A DNA stretch of 64,000 nt, taken from NCBI RefSeq assembly GCF_002278035.1, contig NZ_CP022605.1:1-64000 (forward strand), read 5' to 3'. A program made the translations under genes and the position numbers. The notes under the pieces were generated by a model. The model was not told the DNA's origin. It was given only the letters and a program-made list of their open reading frames with translations, and ran no database searches. The DNA comes from Ochrobactrum quorumnocens. GTDB taxonomy: Bacteria > Pseudomonadota > Alphaproteobacteria > Rhizobiales > Rhizobiaceae. Positions 47,206 through 55,269 of this stretch are shown one piece after another; positions within the stretch are counted from its first letter, which is position 1, and every line of letters starts with the position of its first letter.

Positions 47206-48120
47206 TTACTTGATGAAGCCTTTGGAGGTTAAGTATTCGCGTGCAACATCAGCTGCAGGTTCGCCACCGACCTGGACGCGGCCATTGAGTTCCTGAAGAT
47301 TTTCGAGGGAAAAGGATTCAAACACTGGCTTTAGCAGTTCGGCTATTTGCGGATTTTCGTTCAGAACTGCTTCGCGAATAATGGGGGTGGGTAAATAAAC
47401 CGGCTGCACACCCTTGTCATCTTGCAATACGACGAGATCCGCAGGCGCAATACCGCCATCAGTACCGTAGACCATGGCCGCATTGGCGCCCGAAGTTTGC
47501 TGTGCAGCAGCAGCGATCGTAGCCGCAGTGTCACCCCCTGAAAGCGTAATCAGTTGATCAGGCTTGAAGGTAAAGCTGTATGCCGTCTGGAAAGCCGGTA
47601 AAGCTGTGGCCGAGCTTACAAATTCTGACGACGCCGCAAGTTTGATCTGCCCACCACCACTCACATATTTTCCGAAATCAGTCAGAGACTTGAGTTTGTT
47701 TTTTTCCGCGACATCGCGGCGCACAGCAATTGCCCAGGTATTGTTGGCATTAGCCGGCGTCAACCAAACAATCTTGTTGGCTTCATAATCCAGTTTCTTG
47801 GCTTCTTCATATCCCTCGCGCGCCTTGTTCCATAGAGGAAGATCGCCCTTATTGAAGAAGAAGGCAGCATTCCCGGTATATTCCGGGTAAATATCGATTT
47901 GACCTTGGGTAATTGCTTCACGCACGATTGGGGTTGCACCAAGCTGGATCTTGTCGACAACAGCAATATTGTTTGCCTTAAGAACCTGCGAAATGATGTT
48001 GCCCAGCACCCCGCCCTCGGTATCGATCTTGGAACCCACCACAACATCTGCTGCGAAAGCAAAGCTGGTAGCAGTTACCAGGCTGGCCACTACGCCAGCA
48101 ATAATCAATGATGTTTTCAT
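47206..48120 (-). CDS. yehZ: YehZ/OsmF-like substrate-binding protein for a quaternary amine
   Basis: 304-residue periplasmic receptor of the OpuAC/OsmF type (MKTSLIIAG start with signal peptide ending SFAFAA). Segments DVVVGSKIDTEGGVLGNIIS, REAITQGQIDIYPEYTGNA and LAASSEFVSSATALPAF follow the family pattern. AGGGAG lies upstream of the ATG. The family binds betaines, choline or related trimethylammonium compounds; ergothioneine receptors of Gram-positive bacteria belong to the same wider group. The adjacent catabolic operon suggests the ligand may be ergothioneine or a relative. Confidence 0.88.
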   Translation of the reverse strand: MKTSLIIAGVVASLVTATSFAFAADVVVGSKIDTEGGVLGNIISQVLKANNIAVVDKIQLGATPIVREAITQGQIDIYPEYTGNAAFFFNKGDLPLWNKAREGYEEAKKLDYEANKIVWLTPANANNTWAIAVRRDVAEKNKLKSLTDFGKYVSGGGQIKLAASSEFVSSATALPAFQTAYSFTFKPDQLITLSGGDTAATIAAAAQQTSGANAAMVYGTDGGIAPADLVVLQDDKGVQPVYLPTPIIREAVLNENPQIAELLKPVFESFSLENLQELNGRVQVGGEPAADVAREYLTSKGFIK

Positions 48121-48289
48121 AGTTGTGTTCTCCCTCACAGTCATCTGCTGTTTGATTTGCAGGCTAGTTTAAAACACCGGAAAGGGATATATCCCAGATT
48201 CCGAACGAAGGATGCCTCAGCAAAATTCTGTCATCCCGGTGGTGTTTTATAAGCGTCATAAACTAGTCGTCGCGAGAAATAAAATTCTA

Positions 48290-49456
48290 CTAATTGTCCT
48301 CTGTCAGTAGTGACACCATCTCATTTAACATCGTTGGTGTGAAAGTGTTCCGTCGCCATACAAATGAAAGTATCTGGCGGTGTTCTTGACCAAGCAGGTA
48401 TTGCGTAATCGGGAAGGGAAGACGGGCAACAACTGGTTCGGGCAATATCGAAAGATAACCGTGTCGCGTGACCAGATTAATGATGACCGGAATTGAATCC
48501 ATCTCGATTAAACGAAGTTTTGATGGACTTACCGGACCAAGCACGCTTTCCAAATAGAGCATCGCATGTTGTCGGATACCGCTCTTCGCACTGGGAAGTG
48601 CCAGGCGATGCTTTTGCAAGAACGTTGCCATGTCGCCATTGAGTTCCGCCATGACACGATGATCACCAATCAGGGCGAGCGGGGCATCTGATACGACGCG
48701 GCCATCAAAATCCCGGGAGAAGTCGTCGTGGTCGATGAGGATCGCATCATAGCGGCGGCTTTTGAGCCCAGAGATCAGTTCTTCTGCGGTGTTGGCCGAA
48801 ATCGATAGCGGTTGGCGCGGATAGAGCTTTTCCCATCCGGCTGTCAGATTGGCAAGGATCTGCGCAATATTGCTTTCATGGCCAAGCGGCATAACAGACC
48901 CGACCCGACAGGTCGCGAGCTTGTATCGGAAGCGATCAGACGATGCATGAGACAGCTCCTCCCAATTGCTTATAATTGTTTCCACAAGAGTGAGCATTTG
49001 CTTACCGGCTTCGGTGCAACTGACACCAGATCGTGTCCGCTCAAATAAGCGGCAATCAAGGTTACGCTCCAGTTCCGATAGCTGACGAGTCAGCTGTGGC
49101 TGCCCCATGCCGAGGCTTTTGGCTGCGGCACGGATACTGCCCGCCTGGGCTGCAACAGAAAAGCGAATGAGAGCGGTGAGAGAGATGGCTGCACGATTAT
49201 TGTTGGTGCCGCCGATAGATTGAAGCTCGCGACTGAGCTGCGCTGTTTCATTAAATACTCTGCGGCGCTTTTGTGCCTCGAGTGTAAGGCTTAGAACTGC
49301 TCCCTCTCGCCGCATGAGTGGTACCGCGAGCGCCGTTTCCATTCGATCCAGGGCCGCGCTGACCGTGGACGGAGCGCGACCTTCCAGACGTGCGGTTTCG
49401 CGGATGGAGCAAGTTGCAATCAGCGAATTGATGATCAGAATAGTGGCAATGTCCAT
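48290..49456 (-). CDS. LysR-family regulator with two helix-turn-helix domains
   Basis: 388 residues from the ATG at 49456 (MDIATILIINS). Two LysR-like DNA-binding domains are visible in tandem. The first (residues 1-80: IATCSIRETARLEGRAPSTV, ALDRMETALAVPLMRR) is degenerate. The second (about 90-150: LIRFSVAAQAGSIRAAAKSL, PQLTRQLSELERNLDCRLFE) is standard. A C-terminal effector-binding domain follows. LysR proteins are normally about 300 residues with one such domain. It is divergent from the lyase-headed operon and co-directional with the importer, so it is the likely regulator of both. Confidence 0.85.
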   Translation of the reverse strand: MDIATILIINSLIATCSIRETARLEGRAPSTVSAALDRMETALAVPLMRREGAVLSLTLEAQKRRRVFNETAQLSRELQSIGGTNNNRAAISLTALIRFSVAAQAGSIRAAAKSLGMGQPQLTRQLSELERNLDCRLFERTRSGVSCTEAGKQMLTLVETIISNWEELSHASSDRFRYKLATCRVGSVMPLGHESNIAQILANLTAGWEKLYPRQPLSISANTAEELISGLKSRRYDAILIDHDDFSRDFDGRVVSDAPLALIGDHRVMAELNGDMATFLQKHRLALPSAKSGIRQHAMLYLESVLGPVSPSKLRLIEMDSIPVIINLVTRHGYLSILPEPVVARLPFPITQYLLGQEHRQILSFVWRRNTFTPTMLNEMVSLLTEDN

Positions 49457-49557
49457 TAATATACCCCGATCTACACTACATTCGCGCCGCATGTGATGTG
49501 CTTGCAGAATAATAAGCCTCAAGTTGTCGATGGCCTATCGCATAGATTCATATTGCT

Positions 49558-49575
49558 TGCATCATGACTTATGCA
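49558..49575. promoter_or_regulatory. LysR-type operator candidate in the divergent promoter
   Basis: TGCAT and ATGCA form inverted arms separated by 8 bases, in the 320-bp gap between the tandem-HTH LysR gene and the lyase operon. The spacing fits the T-N11-A rule for LysR sites. Binding by the adjacent regulator is inferred from position. Confidence 0.45.
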
Positions 49576-49776
49576 GGTCTTTATAATTCTCGAAGGCCAA
49601 TTCAGCGAGATCGGCAATGTTGCTCTAAGTCGCGACCTGAAACATATCATCCAGTATTCACGGCGCATACTCCTCCAAAATTCCCACATCGCGCGTTCGC
49701 AATATGGGATATCCCTTGTGATCTCTCTGTCAGGTAAACTCATCCCGACAGCCTAATCTTGAAGGTATCGAACACA

Positions 49777-51369
49777 GTGCAGATCGTTTTGAACGGGCAG
49801 CCGCTTGGCTTTGCCGATATGATGAAAATCGGGAATGGGGAAGTGGAAGTTGCTGCTTCTGCGGAGGGCATGGAGCGGGTCAAAGCCTCGCGCGAAGTGC
49901 TGGAAGAGGCAATCCGCAACGGTGTGCCCGTGTATGGCAGCACGACCGGTGTCGGTGCGATGAAAGATGTGAGCTGGTCTGATGATGAGCTCGAAGAGTT
50001 CAATATGGGGCTGGTGCGCGCGCATCATTTCGGTACCGGTGCTGCTTTCCCGCCGTCAATCGTGCGTAAAGCTATTGCAATCCGCATCAATACAATCCTG
50101 ACCGGTCAGGTTGGTTGCACTACGGGTCTGGTTGATGCCTATCTCGATCTGATGCGTGCCGATGTTATTCCTGTCGTGCGTCGCACTGGCTCGATTGGTT
50201 GCGCCGACATTGGCCTGATGGGGCAGATTGGCGCTGTGCTAACCGGTGTTGGCGAGGCGATGTATCAAGGCAAGCGCATGCCTGCCAGTGAAGCGCTGAA
50301 ACAGGCAGGGCTAAAGCCGCACCGTATGGCACCGCGAGATGCACTGGCTTCGCTTTCGGCCAATGCCGTGAGCTTTGCTGCCGCTGCCCGCGCCCTGCGT
50401 GATGCCGCTTCAGTCATCCGCGTTATGCTTGCAACAAGCCTCACGGCTTCTGGTGCGCTTGGCGCATCACCTGATCCGTGGCTTGCGGCATGTCATGTGG
50501 GCACGCCGCGCGAAGCACTGGTTGGAAAATGGTACTGTGATGCGGCAGCGTCATGGCAATGGCCGGTATCGACCCATGTGCAGGACCCGCTGAGCCTTCG
50601 CATGGTAGCGCAGGTTTTTGGTACGATTATAGAGAGCCTGCTTGGTGCCGGTTACAAGATTTTGCAAGCAACCGGACGCTCTGATGACAATCCGGTTGTG
50701 GTTGAAGGCCGTGTCGTGACTTCGGGCGGATCATTACCACTTGATGTGACAGTGTTGCTTGAATCCGTCTCCGTCTGTATGGCGCATGCAGCGCGTAATG
50801 CATTCAATCGCTGCGTGCTGTTGGGTAATGGGCATCGCCGTGGTCTACCACTCAATCTCGTGCCGGACGGTAAGATCGCAACCGGATTTGGCCCGATCAT
50901 AAAGCTCGCAGGTGAAATTTTCTCCCGCGTGCTTTCGCTCAGTAGTCCAGTGTCTGCGCAGTCGCTGGTTGTTGCTGGTGGGATGGAAGATGAAGCCGCG
51001 TTCCTGCCATTGGTGATTGAACGTTTTGAACGTCAGGTGGAGGCGCTGAAGCGTCTCGCCGCTTTGGAAGCGCTGCTGGCATCGCAGGCCATAGATATTG
51101 TGGGTGATGAGCCGCAGGGTGTGGCGGGCCTGATCTATGAACAGGTGCGCAAATGCTCGCCATTCTATGAGAAAGATCGACCGCTTTCTGCTGAGGTGGA
51201 ATGCATCGAAGAGTTGATATGTTCGGATGCGATTGTGGCACAGATCATCGACCGCGCGCCGATCAACAGTTTCGATAGTTTCTTCGCTTTGGGTACAGCC
51301 CCCGAAGGCACGCCGGAAGCAACACGCGCGAAAGTCGTGGTTGCCGCCCCCGCTTTTAAAGAAAACTGA
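49777..51369 (+). CDS. MIO-less histidine-ammonia-lyase homologue, putative ergothionase
   Basis: 530 residues from a GTG at 49777; an in-frame TTG lies six codons earlier. The fold is that of the aromatic amino acid ammonia-lyases: VYGSTTGVG with Y53, RTGSIG at 138-141, VQDPLSLR with Q269 and R275, and SDDNPVV. However, the Ala-Ser-Gly that cyclises to the MIO electrophile is replaced by Cys142-Ala143-Asp144. This should abolish normal ammonia elimination from histidine. From memory, ergothionase, which eliminates trimethylamine from ergothioneine, is a related lyase that works without MIO. With the downstream hydratase, desulfurase and hydantoinase this is the best functional guess. Confidence 0.8.
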   Translation: MQIVLNGQPLGFADMMKIGNGEVEVAASAEGMERVKASREVLEEAIRNGVPVYGSTTGVGAMKDVSWSDDELEEFNMGLVRAHHFGTGAAFPPSIVRKAIAIRINTILTGQVGCTTGLVDAYLDLMRADVIPVVRRTGSIGCADIGLMGQIGAVLTGVGEAMYQGKRMPASEALKQAGLKPHRMAPRDALASLSANAVSFAAAARALRDAASVIRVMLATSLTASGALGASPDPWLAACHVGTPREALVGKWYCDAAASWQWPVSTHVQDPLSLRMVAQVFGTIIESLLGAGYKILQATGRSDDNPVVVEGRVVTSGGSLPLDVTVLLESVSVCMAHAARNAFNRCVLLGNGHRRGLPLNLVPDGKIATGFGPIIKLAGEIFSRVLSLSSPVSAQSLVVAGGMEDEAAFLPLVIERFERQVEALKRLAALEALLASQAIDIVGDEPQGVAGLIYEQVRKCSPFYEKDRPLSAEVECIEELICSDAIVAQIIDRAPINSFDSFFALGTAPEGTPEATRAKVVVAAPAFKEN

Positions 51370-51416
51370 CTTAAAACACGCTGAGTCAAAAAAGTTGATT
51401 GGGCAGGAGAATTGAT

Positions 51417-52796
51417 ATGGCCGATTTCGATCTGGTTTTACAGGGAGCCGTTGTGCTGCCTGATCGCGTGGTGGAGCGCGGTTATGTGGCCGTGCGTGAT
51501 GGCAAAATCATCCAGCTAGGCACCGGAACGCCGCCTGAAGCCAAAGAGCGTCATCTGTTGGGCGAGGCGCTGATCATGCCGGGTGCAATTGACGCGCAGG
51601 TACATTCGCTCTCGCAGAAAAATCAGGAAGATTTCATCTGGTCAACTCGTACCGCGGCTGCCGGTGGTGTCACGACGATTGTTGATATGCCTTATGATGA
51701 GGGCGATCTAATCTGTTCGGCAGCGGCCGTGGAACGCAAAATCGCCCATGCCGGAAAACAGGCTTTTGTCGATTTCGCGCTCTATGGCACGATTGACCCG
51801 CTTGAAGGTGCCAAACGTATTGCCGAACAGGCGGAAGCCGGTGTGGCAGCGTTTAAATTCTCGACCTTTGGCACTGATCCCAAGCGCTTTCCGCGTATCA
51901 ATCCGCCGCTTTTGGCAGAGTGCTTTGCGGAAGTGGCCAAAACCGGTCTGACCGCCGGCGTGCACAATGAGAATGACGAATATGTGCAGTCGGCGATGAA
52001 GAAGGTGAAAGAAGCGGGCATTACCGATTATCGTGCGCATGGCATGTCGCGTCCACCGCTGACCGAACTTCTCGCCATGACCGAGATTTATGAGATAGGT
52101 GCTGCAATCGGCTGTCCGGCGCATGTCGTGCATTGCTCGCTTGGTCGCGGTTATGAAATCGCCGCATCTTACCGTGCGCAGGGGTATCAGGCGACGGTCG
52201 AATGCCTAATCCACTATCTGATGCTGGATGATGAAAATGACGCCAAGCGTCTTGGCGGTCGTTCCAAGTGCAACCCGCCGCTGCGCCCGCGTGCGGAAGT
52301 CGAAAAGCTCTGGCGTGAACTGGCCAATGGCAATGTAACGCTGCTCTCGACCGACCATGTGAGCTGGTCGCTTGATCGCAAAACCAATCCGGACATGTTG
52401 GCCAATGCATCAGGCCTGCCGGGCTTGGAAACGCTCATCCCGCTATTCGTGAAGGGTGCGATGGAACGCGGCGTGTCGCTGTCATGGGGTGCCAAACTGA
52501 TGGCAGAGAACCCTGCCAGGCATTTCCGCCTTGATCATATCAAGGGCGCTCTGACGCCGGATCGCGATGCTGATATCACGATCCTGACACCTGAAACATA
52601 TATCTACGATGCGGCCTCAACGGGAAATAATGTTGCTGGATGGTCACCTTTCGACGGGATAGAGCTGCCCTATAAAGTGGCGGCAACCTATGTGCGCGGG
52701 CAAAAGGTCTATGACGGCAAGAACGTGATAGCGGAGGCTGGCTTTGGCCATTTCGTTCGCCCGCCACTGCGCCATATCATTGCAGGACATGCATAA
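51417..52796 (+). CDS. Hydantoinase/dihydroorotase-like amidohydrolase
   Basis: 459-residue metal-dependent hydrolase opening a cyclic amide such as hydantoin-5-propionate. ALIMPGAIDAQVH (the usual HxH is QVH at 61-63, as in some dihydroorotases), the bridging lysine in VAAFKFSTFG, VHNENDEY, AHVVHCSLG and LLSTDHVSW fit the cyclic amidohydrolase fold. AGGAGA precedes the ATG at 51417. Its stop overlaps the start of the next gene by one base (TAATG). In the proposed pathway it makes N-carbamoyl-glutamate. Confidence 0.85.
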   Translation: MADFDLVLQGAVVLPDRVVERGYVAVRDGKIIQLGTGTPPEAKERHLLGEALIMPGAIDAQVHSLSQKNQEDFIWSTRTAAAGGVTTIVDMPYDEGDLICSAAAVERKIAHAGKQAFVDFALYGTIDPLEGAKRIAEQAEAGVAAFKFSTFGTDPKRFPRINPPLLAECFAEVAKTGLTAGVHNENDEYVQSAMKKVKEAGITDYRAHGMSRPPLTELLAMTEIYEIGAAIGCPAHVVHCSLGRGYEIAASYRAQGYQATVECLIHYLMLDDENDAKRLGGRSKCNPPLRPRAEVEKLWRELANGNVTLLSTDHVSWSLDRKTNPDMLANASGLPGLETLIPLFVKGAMERGVSLSWGAKLMAENPARHFRLDHIKGALTPDRDADITILTPETYIYDAASTGNNVAGWSPFDGIELPYKVAATYVRGQKVYDGKNVIAEAGFGHFVRPPLRHIIAGHA

Positions 52797-54043
52797 TGAG
52801 CACCAATCTGCCGGTTCGGGCGATACGCATCGCGGAAGATCTCGACGCGTTGGCCGCCATTACCGAGCCGGGTCGCCCGTGGACACGGCGCGTGTTCTCG
52901 CCGCTTTATCTCGAAGGCCGTGCTTACTTGCAAAAGCGCATGCAGGCGGCGGGTCTTGAAACCCGTATTGATGCTGCCGGAAATCTGATCGGCTTTCGCA
53001 AAGGTAAAAGTGTCGGCAAAGGCGTGATCATGCTCGGATCGCATTCCGATACGGTGCCGGAAGGCGGGCGTTTTGACGGCATCGCTGGTGTTGTCACCGC
53101 GCTGGAAGTGACGCGTGCGCTAAGCGATCATAGCATTGAACTTGATCATGATCTTGAAGTGGTTGATTTTCTGGCAGAGGAAGTAAGCCCGTTTGGGGTT
53201 TCCTGCATTGGCAGTCGCGGCATGACAGGCCAGTTGCCAAAGGAATGGCTGGATCGGGTCAGCGATGGGCGCACGCTTTATACAGCTTTTGGTGAGGTTG
53301 GTGGCGATGCAGGCACTGTTCTAAGCCAGAGCCGTCCTGATCTTGCAGCCTTTATGGAGCTGCATATCGAGCAGGGGCCGGTGCTGGAAGCCGAGCATAA
53401 AGATATCGGCATTGTCACTGCCATTGCCGGTATCAGCCGGTTTGAAATCATCATCGAAGGCCGTGCAGATCATGCAGGCACCACACCGATGGGACAGCGT
53501 GCCGATGCGCTTGTCGCGGCTTCAAAACTGGTGCTGGAGATTAACGAAAAGGCCTTTGAACTTTCGGCTACGCCGGGGCATTTCACGGCAACAGTCGGTG
53601 AGTTCCGCATCGAGCCAAATGCTGCCAATGTGGTGCCTTCACTGGTGCGGCTGCTGATCGATGCACGCGCGGAATATCGCGATGATATGCTCAATTTTGC
53701 TGCATGGCTCGATGGTGCGTGCATCAAATGTGCTGAGACCGATGGTGTGGCAATTGCTGGCGTTAATCGCGTTTCGGATAACAATCCGGCGCCAAGCGAT
53801 GCAACTGTGCTGACACATCTGGAGCAGGCATGTGAGAAGGTTGGTGCCACGCATCGGCGTTTGGCATCCGGTGCGGGGCACGATGCGGCATGGCTCTCGA
53901 AAGTCACGCCGACGGCGATGATTTTTGTGCCGAGCAAAGGCGGGCGCAGCCATACGCCCGAAGAATGGACCGAAAACAGCGAAATCACCTTAGGCGCAGC
54001 CGTGCTTTATGAAGCGGTGCTGACGCTCGACAAGACATTATAG
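52796..54043 (+). CDS. M20-family N-carbamoyl-amino acid hydrolase
   Basis: 415-residue zinc hydrolase of the HyuC/allantoate amidohydrolase/beta-ureidopropionase group. Visible are MLGSHSDTVPEGGRFDGIAGV with metal ligands, FLAEEVSPFG, FMELHIEQGPVLE, GRADHAGTTPMGQRADAL and SGAGHDAAWLS. It removes the carbamoyl group, giving an amino acid, CO2 and ammonia. It is translationally coupled to the hydantoinase by the TAATG junction; the pair is the classic hydantoin-to-amino acid module, here with a likely glutamate product. Confidence 0.88.
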   Translation: MSTNLPVRAIRIAEDLDALAAITEPGRPWTRRVFSPLYLEGRAYLQKRMQAAGLETRIDAAGNLIGFRKGKSVGKGVIMLGSHSDTVPEGGRFDGIAGVVTALEVTRALSDHSIELDHDLEVVDFLAEEVSPFGVSCIGSRGMTGQLPKEWLDRVSDGRTLYTAFGEVGGDAGTVLSQSRPDLAAFMELHIEQGPVLEAEHKDIGIVTAIAGISRFEIIIEGRADHAGTTPMGQRADALVAASKLVLEINEKAFELSATPGHFTATVGEFRIEPNAANVVPSLVRLLIDARAEYRDDMLNFAAWLDGACIKCAETDGVAIAGVNRVSDNNPAPSDATVLTHLEQACEKVGATHRRLASGAGHDAAWLSKVTPTAMIFVPSKGGRSHTPEEWTENSEITLGAAVLYEAVLTLDKTL

Positions 54044-54047
54044 AATT

Positions 54048-54147
54048 AGAGCGCATCCCGAAAAGTGTGAAGCGGTTTTCGGATAAGATGCGTAAAACTA
54101 AAAAAACTAGAACGCAGATCTGATGCAATCAGATCGAAACGCGCTCT
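54048..54147. repeat. Intergenic palindromic repeat (Rhizobiales/Brucella type)
   Basis: About 100 bp bounded by AGAGCGC and GCGCTCT. Internally it contains ATCCCGAAAAGTG-like and GGTTTTCGGAT segments that pair with each other, and a second small inverted repeat (GATCTGAT/ATCAGATC). This layout and sequence resemble the RIME/Bru-RS mosaic palindromes scattered between genes in Rhizobiales. It lies inside the catabolic operon, between the carbamoylase and DUF917 genes, and may fold in the mRNA. Confidence 0.65.
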
Positions 54148-54172
54148 AGAACGAACAGGCAGGAGAAGCTGA

Positions 54173-55267
54173 ATGGGACGCATACTCGTTGAGAAAGACG
54201 TCGAAGCCGCGGTCAAGGGCGGCTCCGTTTACGCGGCTGGCGGTGGTGGCTGGGCAGATCATGGCCGCATGTTGGGTTACGCGGCGGTGAGTATCGGCAA
54301 GCCGGAACTGGTTTCGATTGATGAACTTGATGACAATGACTGGATTGCTACGGCTGCGGCCATTGGTGCACCGGCTTCGACCACACCGTGGGAAATGCAG
54401 GGCGTTGATTACGTCAAGGCTGTCGATTTGCTGCAAAAAGAACTGGGCGAGCCGCTGAAAGGTTTGATCATCGGGCAGAACGGTAAGTCCTCGACACTCA
54501 ACGGGTGGTTGCCTTCGGCCGTTCTCGGTACCAAAGTTGTCGATGCCGTGGGCGATATCCGCGCTCATCCGACTGGTGATATGGGTTCCATCGGTATGGC
54601 CGGTTCGCCTGAACAGATGATCCAGACCGCTGTTGGCGGTAATCGCTCTGAAAACCGCTATATCGAGTTGGTGGTGAAAGGTGCAACGGCGAAAGTCTCG
54701 CCAATTCTGCGTGCGGCTTCTGATCAGTCGGGCGGCTTTATCGCTTCTTGCCGTAATCCGCTGCGCGCATCTTATGTGCGAACTCATGCGGCTCTTGGCG
54801 GCGTCTCGATGGCTCTGAGCCTTGGCGACGCGATTATCGCTGCTGAAGCCAAGAGCGGTCATGCGGTGATTGATGCTATCTGCAAGAACACCGGCGGTCA
54901 TATTCTGGCGGAAGGTGTAATCACGGAAAAGAACGTCGTCTACACCAAAGAAGCATTCGATATTGGCACCGTGAAGGTTGGTAGCGGCGATAAGGCCGTG
55001 ACGCTTCATGTGATGAACGAATATATGGCGGTGGATGACAAGGACGGCCAGCGTGTCGCAACTTTCCCATCGGTCATCACTACGCTTTCCGAGGACGGTC
55101 ATGCGCTCAGCGTTGGTGAACTGCGCCAGGGCATGAAGATTTTCATTCTGCATGTGCCGATGAACATCATCCCGCTTTCAGCCAGTGTATTGGATGCGGC
55201 GGTCTACCCTTCGGTTGAGAAAGCCATGGGCATTGAAATTGCGAAATATGTGCAGGGAGTGAAGTAA
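54173..55267 (+). CDS. DUF917-family protein, putative thiohydantoin desulfurase
   Basis: 364-residue protein of the former DUF917 family. Segments VYAAGGGGWADHGRMLGY, IDELDDNDWIATAAAIGAP, and the acidic/Asn-rich loop near GQNGKSS are typical. The family often lies next to hydantoinases, and from memory it has been linked to S-methyl-thiohydantoin desulfuration. In this operon it is the one enzyme positioned to remove sulfur from the thiohydantoin produced by the hydratase, giving hydantoin-5-propionate. AGGAG precedes the ATG. It is 2 bp from the urocanase-like gene. Confidence 0.82.
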   Translation: MGRILVEKDVEAAVKGGSVYAAGGGGWADHGRMLGYAAVSIGKPELVSIDELDDNDWIATAAAIGAPASTTPWEMQGVDYVKAVDLLQKELGEPLKGLIIGQNGKSSTLNGWLPSAVLGTKVVDAVGDIRAHPTGDMGSIGMAGSPEQMIQTAVGGNRSENRYIELVVKGATAKVSPILRAASDQSGGFIASCRNPLRASYVRTHAALGGVSMALSLGDAIIAAEAKSGHAVIDAICKNTGGHILAEGVITEKNVVYTKEAFDIGTVKVGSGDKAVTLHVMNEYMAVDDKDGQRVATFPSVITTLSEDGHALSVGELRQGMKIFILHVPMNIIPLSASVLDAAVYPSVEKAMGIEIAKYVQGVK

Positions 55268-55269
55268 TC

